From Coprinus comatus (Eukaryota > Basidiomycota > Agaricomycetes > Agaricales > Agaricaceae): a stretch of 64,000 bases of DNA. Below, one piece after another: positions 48,001 through 57,465 of this stretch (within the stretch, counting starts at the first letter, position 1; every line of letters starts with the position of its first letter). Below the pieces are notes generated by a model, which did not search any database, was not told the origin of the DNA, and worked only from the letters and a program-made list of their open reading frames with translations. A program made the position numbers and the translations under genes. The stretch spans positions 248,001 through 312,000 of the forward strand of contig JAWPGT010000028.1 of assembly GCA_034638255.1 (NCBI GenBank), in the 5' to 3' direction.

Positions 48001-50504
48001 CGCCCAAGGGCTAGGCTTCAAGCTATGATGGTATGTCCGCTTTTGGGCTCTTGCGGGCAGTGTTACCAATAGTTCGTCCCACAAAAGCATTATCCACCGT
48101 GTCAAATAAGTCAACATCCTAGCAGAAATTCACGTACTAAATCTCTGAAGATCTGGAATCAAGACCCAATAAATGGAGCCCAGTGTGTGACACTATGGTT
48201 GTGGTTCTCGTGTGTTTAGGTGGACATTTCACTGCTCTGACCGAAAGTTTGCAGTAATATCTACTCCTTTGTCTAGTGAGGAGTTATATCTGTCTATACA
48301 GCAGCCCTATTACCGCACACCTCCTACTCTTCTTACTTTTGCAGGAACTCAGTGAAAGCCCCTCGTCCATCAACAATATTTCTCTCGCCAACAGTTTTGT
48401 TACCTCAACATCTCATCCTCCACCCCAAATCACCGATCAAAATCCAAAAGCCTACCCACGCAATAATAATTTCTGCTCAAAGGTCTTATGAAGAAAGATT
48501 ACGTACGTGTTCAACACTAAGTTTCTGTCTATATCACGAAAAAGAGTCTAGCAAGCAACCAAATCATCAGCACATTCAATAAATATCACACCACCCAGTC
48601 TCGGATGAGCCATGACCCGACTATGGTATGTCCTTCTGTCCTACTAAAATCAATCATTTATTTCTCCAACGGAAATTTATGACGCAGTATGCAACGCTAC
48701 AAGTGAAGCACCGTAATGTTCAATGCCGTTATTCACCCTTTCAAAATGACTCGAGCACGCGCGGTTTGAGCATGGAAGTTGAGGATGAGGTGAAACAGAG
48801 ACGGAACCAAATTTGTACCGGATTCAATTGGACACAGAAGGTTTTGTATTGGAGAGGAGTGCCACTATACATAATAACATTGGCAGAATTCGTGTCGGGC
48901 AAGTAGCTCCAATCTTTATTATTTTTCTGTCTTCATAGCGTCTCTAATATATAATAACTTATGTCGGGACTCAGAATCCTCATGTTACGAGTACGCATGT
49001 ACATTGCACGTGAACTTGTTCTCCAACGCTCTTCAAGACCCCGATACGCAAGCGAAGAGACCAATACCCCGTGATAATAAGGAGGATATGATGGTGAGCG
49101 TTAGTCGATCATCGAGCGACCCTTTGCCAGTTCGGAGAGCGGTCGGAATCGAACAAAGGTCTAATAGCAGAGTTGTTCGGAGTGTCTGAAGAATTAAGTA
49201 TCGAGTGTTTGTTTTGTGCTGTCGTTGGTGATTAATTGATTTAAAAGCAAGTTAATCAGTTACACGATGGAAACAAATGAACACATGCCTGAGAGCTCAC
49301 TTCTCGAGTTGATCGTTGTGTGGCTTCTGTTAAAAGGTAAAAGATCTGGATGCCATCAACGATTGAACATCACTGAGTAAGCCTATAACTGATGCATCGT
49401 TGAGGAGCGGAACAGTTAAGTTGATACTAGGAAGCAAGGTCCACTAAATATCAATATCCATATTCTTCAAATCATAGTACAATACTAGCAATACTGGACC
49501 TCATCTATCAAACGAGAAGATGAAGACAAGGGAATGTTGAGTGTGAAAATTGACCAGCGTCAATTGATAAGAAGCGCCTTGTGAAGTTGAGATGTCAAAA
49601 GCTCAGCAGAAGAACTATCAGTGGCTAAAACACGATTGTTGTCTTACATCTCTTGGTCACACTGTTGCAAATACTTGGTTGAACCTGATAAATGAGCGAG
49701 CCTACAGACTATGGCATGTAACTTGAGATGCTTTGGATCAGGTGGATTAGTGGCTGTAGAAAAGGTGACCTGACGTTGAAAGGGAAAGGAATCTGAGGTC
49801 ATGTCATTGTAAGTGGGTACTAGTACTCCGGGTTAATCAGCAAAGAGAAGTATACCAAATATATAGCTCACTTTAACTTCTTCAACAGATACAGGCCATC
49901 AACAAATAGCGCAGGTCTACTCGCCGAGCTACATTTGACAAGCTGTGTATCTTATCGCCGCTCAACTCAGCGAAAACGTTTATTCGACCGAAATTGTTAA
50001 TGCTGATACCAAAGGAAGTAGAATATATTGTCTAAAGATTATTTTGGTAGCAGGAAGAATGGTTTGTGGCCTTTGTTTTGACGAACTGTGGGTAAGGTCA
50101 AGCTGAAAGAGAGGAAGTAGCTTACAAAGTCGAAAGATATTGTTGATATAAAATTTAGCCAACAACTTTCCCATTGTGAAATACATTCCAATCTTTCATG
50201 TGCCATTACATTCCGAGCTGCGGCAGTAGACAACTCGAGGAGTAACTAGCACAAATAACGCGCATACAATAAGAGGTCCTCGTTACCAACAGCAACAACA
50301 GCTTCATTCTTCTGGCAGATTATGTACGCGTCGTAGCATACGACTTGATTTACTGGAGAAAATTGTGTGGTGATAACGGCCGCTTTTCCGAAAAGGGTAT
50401 AGGGTGACGTACTGCTATGGTATCAACGTTCATCGAACGATAGCGACATCCGGGTACAACCTGGTATACAACTACAACAGGTACAACAAGTCCAATACTG
50501 CAGG

Positions 50505-50579
50505 ATGTGTGATTGGTCACATCAAGAGTGTGACACACAAGGTTCTAGAAGGCCTGGGTTCGAATCCCGATTTGGTCAC
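50505..50579 (+). repeat. tRNA-like relic (B-box region)
   Basis: GGGTTCGAATCCC at about 50561-50573 is a perfect T-loop/B-box. The 45 bases before it (GGTCACATC...CACACAAGGTTC) resemble the D- and anticodon-arm part of a tRNA-Val. No 5' acceptor strand pairs with TTTGGTC after the T-arm and there is no intact D-arm. It is best read as a tRNA pseudogene or the head of a SINE-like element. Confidence 0.25.
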
Positions 50580-50643
50580 TTTATATACTGCGAATATTCC
50601 CACCATCTCCATCTCAGATATTAATGTCAACGCAATAAGAAAT

Positions 50644-51454
50644 GGATAAACCTATTTGGAAACCCCAAAAACCCCGGAAACCCGGAAACCCCTACAAAAC
50701 CTATTTGGAAACCTCTGTCTGGAAACCCACTTTACTATTTTCCAACAAGGCTGGGACGGCCGGGAATTGCCGGTTCGCCGGTGCCACAAACTTCACAACT
50801 TCGCTGAGTATGTAAATCGTCCAATTCAAGTTCAGTAAGCGACCCATATGAGTTTGTAAAGAGGATTTGCTGCTGTAACTGGTAATGCCAATGGCTCAAG
50901 GAGGAGTGAAAACGTTGTAGATTTACTATGTAAGAATTATCGTGCGAGTCGGTGCGACGTGAATAAACTTAATGTTAAGTTACAACAAGCAAATATCAAC
51001 ACATGGCTATTATTCCTTCGAAAAGTATGTTCAAGCCTCAAGCACTAGCTTAGGCTCATGCATTATACAGCCTACTGCTGTATATAATATTTATATTTTA
51101 ATTTGTAGGGCCACACTTACATTCCGGAGTCCGGATCCATCATCAGTGACCGACTTTATAACATTCAATTTGGTACAGCAACTATCGGGTTAAGTTAACT
51201 CATATGAAACTATACGTAATAGCCCAATTCTCCTAGTCTATGTTGGATACGCAAAGTAGACTGGAAAGGTGAAATTTTGAAACTCAGTGGCCTCACTGGG
51301 AGTCTGCCATGATCCCGGCCTGTTGAACGGAGCTGTACTCCATTAGTAAACTTTCAATAAATTATTAATGGCGGGTTTCTGAGAACCTATTTGGAAACCA
51401 CGGAGGGGTTTCCAGGGTTTCCAGGGTTTCCGGGGTTTCCAAATAGGTTTATCC
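50644..51454. mobile_element. Non-autonomous Mutator-like DNA transposon, 0.8 kb
   Basis: The ends are perfect inverted repeats of 23 bases (50644-50666 and 51432-51454), beginning GGATAAACCTATTTGG. The flanks carry an identical 9-bp direct repeat, ATAAGAAAT (50635-50643 and 51455-51463). A 9-bp target duplication is the hallmark of Mutator-like elements. Inside each end lie short arrays of GGAAACCC-type units, and the CCTATTTGGAAACC motif recurs near 50698 and 51382. There is no transposase-like ORF, so mobility would need a transposase in trans. Confidence 0.83.
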
Positions 51455-51477
51455 ATAAGAAATTTCCAAGAAAGGAC

Positions 51478-51800
51478 CACAAGATCAATAATTTTAACTA
51501 CCATTACCCTATTGCACGTTAGAATTCCACTTGAGCTGGTGGATAGATTCCGTATTCTTTCAGCAGATTCTCCTATCGTGCCAAAACCGCGTGCAATATT
51601 TCACGAGAACTTATCACTGTCGAAGTAGGAATAGTAAACTAGAACTTGGGTTTAAGAAGAATGTTGGGAGATTGTTAGTATTGGCAAACTGTGTCCCGAC
51701 TCCAAACATGATGCTGGTTACATATCCTCATACCCACCACAGTTACTCCACCTCCTCCCACAAAAAAGGACCTTCAATGTCTACACTCGTATGGTTTAAT
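51478..51800 (+). repeat. Dispersed repeat, copy B
   Basis: This carries the same two blocks as copy A at 47485-48000: TTTTAACTACCATTACCCTA near 51490-51510, and CTCATACCCACCACAGTTAC with TCCTCCCACAAAAAA near 51727-51767. It directly follows the Mutator-like element. Confidence 0.5.
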
Positions 51801-52122
51801 ACTCGCCAAAAGAAGCTCTGCTTTCAAGGGATGGACAACATTGTGCGGGCGGCACGGCGGCGCGGCTGCTTTGAACTCCTACTACTTTAGTTGAACATAT
51901 AATAAATGTTTACTCTTATTCTTGCTCGTGATGTTCAAAGATATGGTATAAATATTGTATAGGTTTATTAAGATGTCAAATGAAAGACAAGGGAGATATT
52001 CCAAAAATTAAAATATAAATAAATAAGAAAAACAAGAAGGATTGTTTTTAGTTATGTTAATGAGAGTAAATAAGCTATTGATATCGAAATAATATGCGTT
52101 CAAAATACCAGATCTTGAATAT

Positions 52123-54324
52123 TTAAGGATAAGCAGCCTTGATAACATCAGCGATCCTTTCAGCGACAATATATACAGCGGCCATAGGATGGCTGGCAGG
52201 AATGACAGGCTATAAAAAAGCAAACACGCAAATACAAAAACAAGTCAGAAAAACCAAAGATACACAAGAGAAAAAAAAGAAACCATACCCAAATAGAAGC
52301 ATCGACAACACGAATACCACGAACTTTCTTGACGAGAAGTTTTGCATCAACAACACCCCGTCCAGGCCTGCTGTCAACACGGGTAGTGCAGAATGGATGT
52401 TTGATGGTAGTAGCCCAGTGGCTTGCGTATTCAAGGATTTGTTCATCAGTGTCGAGAGGAGTGTAAGGACCAATGACGTAATCCTTGAAGGCTTCTGAAC
52501 CAGCCCAGCGTTGACCCTTACGGATGGAGTAGATGAGAGCGTCCCTGTCGTATTGGGTGTCAAGGAGTTTGGGATCGATGATAGGATGAGCGAATGGATC
52601 ATTGGAGGCGAGTTTAATGTAACCCTCTGATTGAGACATGGATCAGGTCCGATATTCTAATACAAAAGTCAAAGGAAATGCTCACTAGAAGTGGGAGAAA
52701 CTACGACATTGATGAGTGTAAAGTATGTGCCGGAGTCGGGGATAGGTTGGGATGTAGTGAAAAAGCCGTTCTAAATGTCGAATTCAGTATAAACGAGTAG
52801 AAACAAAAGCGGAAGATGCTCACAGCAGGGGCAAGTTCAATGTGAGGAGAGGAAGGGCCAGTGGTAGGATCACCATGAGTAGTGAGAATTGGATGACCAT
52901 CAGGAATACGGAAGAAACTCATGAAATTGTGAACACCATTAGCAAAACGACCGGTATGGTTAGCATTATACTCCGCATAGCTCTCATCAAAAGCGGCTTC
53001 ACCACGCATAATAGGGTCCAATGTACCACCAGGAGCGGTACTGTTGACGCGCCATTGAACGGGGAGAAGAGGATGATCGATGAGGTTCTGGCCAACTTCA
53101 GGGTGGTCAACGATGGGGATAACACCGACGTTTATCAAGTCCTGGGTAGGACCAATGCCTGAAAGCAGGAGAATTTGAGGGGTACCAAAGGCACCAGCGG
53201 CAAGGACGACTTCTTTCCTGGCAGTAACAACGTAGCGACGAGCACGAGAGCTTCGAGCAAATTCAACACCAAGGAATACAGGAAGGCCGCCACTTCTTCC
53301 AGTTTGGATGAGTTTGGTGACCTGAGCATTATAAACAAGATCAATGTTGCTGCGAGTCTGAAGAGCCGGGAGGAGGAACGCGGTAGCAGAAGAGCTTCGA
53401 ACACCACCGCCGATTGTGGAGTGCATCCAGGAGATACCAAGAGGATCACCACCGTTATTGTCGGGATTGTAAGGGAATTCACTAAGTTCTTGAGTCAAAG
53501 CAAGCACACGAGAGTCGAGCTCAGTGGCGTATCCGGCAACGGATGTTAGGAGGGGACCATTGGTTCCGTGGAATGCAGGAGTGTACTGGGCAGAGTCGTC
53601 ATGTCCATCAGCTGGAAGAACATGTTTCTCGTTCTGTAATGAACAAAGTCAAAAACAGGAATCGTCGTGTCACGAAGAGTCTTACCTTAATTGCGTATGA
53701 CCAGAGATTATCCCAGGACCACCCAGCATCTCCAGCAGCGCTGGCCAAGAAGTCATAATCATCTTTGGGTCCACGGGTGTAGACCATGAAATCTATGGAT
53801 TTTGTGAGTTTTCTGTCAGCATAATAAATGTATTGACTTACTGGTCGAGCTACTACCACCAAGAACATAGCCACGTGGGAAAGGAATGTTTTGGTTTGAA
53901 AGGAAAGGCTGAGGAACGGTGGTGTAGTTCCAGTCGAAAGACGTCTGTGGTGAAGACACCGGTCCGAAGAATGGAATCTTGATCAAATCCTCTTGGAAGC
54001 CCTCGTGGCTGTGCATATCCAAATTTAGCATGACAGAATATATCATTAACCAGATGAAATGCTTACTAGCGACCAGCTTCGATGACAAGGACCTTGAATC
54101 TGGGATTCTCAGCGAGTCTGGCAGCGACGACAGCTCCAGCATTGCCAGCTGAAATAAAGCAAGTCAATATCCACTTCAAGAATTAACTTGAAAAGTGTAC
54201 CTCCAACGACCACAAAGTCATACTGATTATATCTAGGCAGTTGACTGGGATCATTGTAAATAGCAGCCAAAGCCTTGGAGGTCAAGAGAGGGAGGAGAGC
54301 GATGAACGAAGCTGCTAAACGCAT
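52123..54324 (-). CDS. Secreted GMC oxidoreductase (aryl-alcohol-oxidase-like)
   Basis: Multi-exon gene from ATG 54324 to TAA 52123. A signal peptide (RLAASFIALLPLLTSKALA) leads to the FAD-binding YDFVVVGAGNAGAVVAARL (GxGxxG) and KVLVIEAG. These are followed by the GMC signature stretches PFPRGYVLGGSSST and VLAAGAFGTPQILLLSGIGP. The C-terminal domain holds IKHPFCTTRVDSRPGRGVVD, IRVVDASIWP and then IPASHPMAAVYIVAERIADV. The His of HPFC and the His of ASHP occupy the two catalytic positions. Family members usually read HPxGT, so the FCT here is a variant. In basidiomycetes such flavoenzymes oxidise aromatic or aliphatic alcohols, or sugars, and yield H2O2 for lignocellulose attack. The substrate of this one is unknown. 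It has at least seven introns and a strong TATA box. Confidence 0.92.
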
Positions 54325-54365
54325 CTTTGTTGAGTGAACTGAGAGAATGAACTGAAAGCCCCAGG

Positions 54366-54373
54366 CTTTTATA
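54366..54373 (-). promoter_or_regulatory. TATA box of the GMC oxidoreductase gene
   Basis: A consensus TATAAAAG on the minus strand, about 42 bases before the ATG, in a GC-richer context (GGGGTATAAAAGCC). This is the best TATA element in the window and suits a strongly inducible secreted enzyme. Confidence 0.65.
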
Positions 54374-54379
54374 CCCCTC

Positions 54380-56180
54380 CAACCTCACATCTTACACTTC
54401 CGAGTTTGGAAGTATAATCAACTCTTCATCGGCAAAACTTTGATTGCTGTGTCCGTCAAAAGGTGCGTTACCGAGAGTCGCAATAACGGTACCGATGATG
54501 GGATTGCCTGGAATGGGAAAATAGTAGTAAAGGGGTGAGCAGGCACCTACATTAGTCCATATTTCTCATAGTTTATTCGATTTCTTCATGTTTTGGTCAA
54601 TGGCAACGGAATAAGATAAAGTGATGCGATGCTCGCGAATGTAGCTTAAGCGCAAGCGATGAGAGGTTCCTGACATACTTGCCGATACTTCCTACAAATG
54701 GTAGAACCCCGCGTAAGTCTCGCAGAGCCACTTTTGACGATCAGCCATTGTCACGACGGATTGGCAGCTGCAATGGCAGTGGATAATTGGGGTGGGAATC
54801 CTACAGTTCTTACACATACGGATGTCACTGTTACAATATAATTGGTGTATATTCTTGAAATCAACGTGCGCTGATTTGAATGACTTCTTCTTTGAGATGA
54901 GTTCCATGGCAGAGATGAATTTCAAAAAAAAAAAAAAAAAAAAAAAAGCAACTCTAATTGGATTTTATAACAGAGAGACGGTTATCGAAATCGGGGCCAC
55001 TATATCTAATATCTTTCGTTTATTTATGGAACTCGCCCTTGTGCCTTTGGATACGGAGTTGAGATGGTACCACATTCTTCATTGGTAGTGTAGTATTTCA
55101 TCCGTTGCATGTACTTCGTACATATTACCGAATTGAATGGTATGAACTTGCTATGAAGCCACAAACTAATACATCTATCATTATTCCAAGTAAAGTTGAT
55201 GAGTGGACTCTAGACAATTCTCTACGCTTCTCCTCAAAATACGTGATATGAATATAACGTTCGAATACCCACCGACTATCGAAATCAGTAAAGATGTGCT
55301 ATTATCTTCTACCCGAGGGATCTGCAACCCCCACTGATCCGTACCCCCTAAAACTATCCGTGACCTCCTCCAAACGATAAATTGCAATCAGAGACGGGTA
55401 TTTCAGGGGAGAGCGTCATTAACAAACCATTCAACAATTCATCATCTAATCATAATCCATAATCTAATTAGTAATTTCATCGTTCACATGTAACACTGCT
55501 CAACGTTGCTCAATTGATTATTCAACTCGTACTGAAAATCTGCTCGCTTACTTACTGCCATACACACAATAACCCATTGGGGTATAAATCGTTTTTGATT
55601 TTACTTTTACCGACCAAGGTATCAAGGGACTGTAATGGACCTGAATGCGTGCTGAGAGACTAAGAGACCAGTGAGACCAGAGATTTCAAAGACCCGACCC
55701 ACTGACCAGGCTTCTCACGGTCCTCCTAATTACAAAAATTGACTGCAATATGTTAGCACGTACCGGATTGTCCCATGGTTTTTCAAATCGCTTCTCCTTA
55801 GGATAGTTGCAACACCGCATATTGCTGATGCTACTGTAATTCATTACTAATAAACGGAACTCTACCTAGCACAAATATGTGAGTCATGCATGTATGTGTA
55901 CTTATGATAAATCTAACAACACAACAAAACGGCAATGATAGGTCGCCGGTCGTGATAGGCGTCGGGTAGTACTATAGGCACCTTGAGCCCTTGGGCCTAC
56001 GTGATGGCAGTTACTACTGTAGATTGGAGGGCTGAACAAAGCACTGAACGTTCGAACGTTGATGATAGATAAGTATGTAGATGATGATGACGGTATCATG
56101 AACTGGTCTTGGATATTTGAATCTTGATACTTCAAACTATATATATAACCTGGGAAATATGAGTCTCCTTGATTTTTCAC
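54380..56180. other. Intergenic, no gene recognised
   Basis: Upstream region of the GMC gene and spacer up to the repeat at 56181. It contains the poly-A run at 54924-54947. No coding series is visible. Confidence 0.45.
54924..54947. repeat. Poly-A run, 24 bases
   Basis: An uninterrupted A homopolymer. It could be the tail scar of a retroposed sequence or a simple slippage tract. No retroelement is visible next to it. Confidence 0.8.
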
Positions 56181-56432
56181 GAGGATAAGCAATTGAAATA
56201 TGGATTCATAGAGTTGGATGGCTGACTACCATCCAACAACGAGTCGAGTTATGTCTTGTCAGAAATTAGAAGTGAGAATCGCTACATAGTTGGAAAGATA
56301 TATTTATTGGTCGAGGGGACCCAATCAATGTTGACGTTGAACATTGCACCAGTTTCGACACTGAAGTTTAAGTGTTGTGACTTGGTGAGACTTGGTAACG
56401 ACCTGTAACGACTGTGATAGGACAAGGGTACT
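56181..56432 (+). repeat. Direct repeat upstream of the orphan gene, copy 1
   Basis: From GAGGATAAGCAAT onward this region aligns by eye with 57256-57465. Shared landmarks in order are GAGGATAAGCAAT, ATTCATAGAG, TGTCAGAAAT, GTTGGAAAGATAT, a GGTCG-GGGACCC segment, AATGTTG and GGTGAGACTTGGT. Copies differ by many substitutions and small gaps. The sequence ends about 90 bases before the ATG at 56521, so it is in that gene's promoter position. Confidence 0.65.
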
Positions 56433-56520
56433 TAGGAATGCGGATGAGTTTTGTCATAATTATAGCCTGTGTCACGTGTGATCAGGGTTGTGCTATTGGG
56501 GACCCTGGCCACTACTCGCC

Positions 56521-57017
56521 ATGAGCTCCAGTTCCTATGCGCCATACAACACGCTGCTCACGTACTACTTTGGCAACTCATTCAAGTTCTTGATCGATCC
56601 CCAAAGCTCTCTTAGCGAATTCGTTGCTCGCGACTCCGTTCATTTCACATTCCTAGTCGTCTTCGATATTCAACGTCGCCCACTACTCATTGCAGAAATC
56701 CAAGACGATGCTTATGCCACCAAACCAGATTTACAATTCAAAGCAGATGATCAAATACGCCAGCGGTACTCCGTGCTTAACGGTTGCCCCTTGCCTCACT
56801 TGTGGGGATTAAGCTTGCTTGGAACATTTCTGCGAGTTTACTGTGGCTATGTCGCTACTGGTGCCGTTGCGCCTGAGTTTGAAGGACACCCGGACGCTGG
56901 TCGCATCCTTCCTCGCAGTTTCCTTGAGGGGCTTGTAATATCAACATTCTTTCTCAGGAAGAGTTCAATAAGATGAAAGAGATCATGGCGGATATTATCG
57001 GTAATGAGGTAGTGTAA
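56521..57017 (+). pseudogene. Basidiomycete orphan-family gene with C-terminal frameshift
   Basis: From ATG 56521 the frame reads SYAPYNTLLTYYFGNSFKFL, VHFTFLVVFDIQRRPLLIAE, then IQDDAYATKPDLQFKADDQI, CPLPHLWGLSLLGTFLRVYC and RILPRSFLEG. This is a common Agaricomycete family of about 160-200 residues. Its conserved D...(E)xQ/K-like strand could be a PD-(D/E)XK-type nuclease fold, but I cannot confirm that. Just after LEG (about 56930-56945) the frame slips. The family-like end NINILSQEEFNKMKEIMADI IGNEVV is found in a different frame, up to TAA 57017. A one-base deletion explains it. In the uncorrected frame the protein ends 15 residues later. The gene is intronless and flanked by diverged direct repeats. 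Confidence 0.65.
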
Positions 57018-57255
57018 AAGACCCCAATTAATTGCAATGTAGGTTCCCACCTTCTCTTTCGTTTAATGATTGGAAAGTGTACGATACCTTAATTTTTTTT
57101 AACCATGTTCAATTGATCCATGGTCGCGGTTGCGAGTCAACTTGATTTTGACCACAATGCGGGAGGTAGATTCTCCACGAATGACATTGGAGGTATAGTT
57201 AAGAGTGATTCTTCGTTTGTTCGTTGATAATGATCTGCTATGTGGGGTAAACAGC

Positions 57256-57465
57256 GAGGATAAGCAATGCAGTGTACATTCATAGAGGTTAGACTGCCAT
57301 CTAACGAGTTACATGCTGTCAGAAATCAGAAATCAGAATTGTTAGTTGGAAAGATATTCATTAGTCGGGGGGTCCCGATTAATGTTGGACTTGTTTCTGG
57401 AGGCTTGGGAGAGAGTAATGACGTGGTGAGACTTGGTGACAACTGCGATAATGCGGGTTACTATT
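57256..57465 (+). repeat. Direct repeat downstream of the orphan gene, copy 2
   Basis: Partner of 56181-56432 in the same orientation. If copy 1 is the promoter of the orphan gene, copy 2 may be the promoter of a second, now lost gene copy. A short echo of the same sequence (TTAGTCGAGGACCCATTAATG) occurs near 58639. Confidence 0.6.

Larger units (their letters stand above)
46251..50634. other. Gene-poor stretch with diverged repeats
   Basis: More than 4 kb without a splice-joinable coding series. Short ORFs are frequent but compositionally random. It contains one copy of a diverged dispersed repeat (47485-48000) and, at its right edge, a tRNA-like relic and the Mutator-like insertion. Confidence 0.5.

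Noticed and set aside
50505..50579. A functional tRNA at the GGGTTCGAATCCC sequence
   Set aside because: No complementary acceptor 5' strand and no complete D-arm; listed only as a relic.
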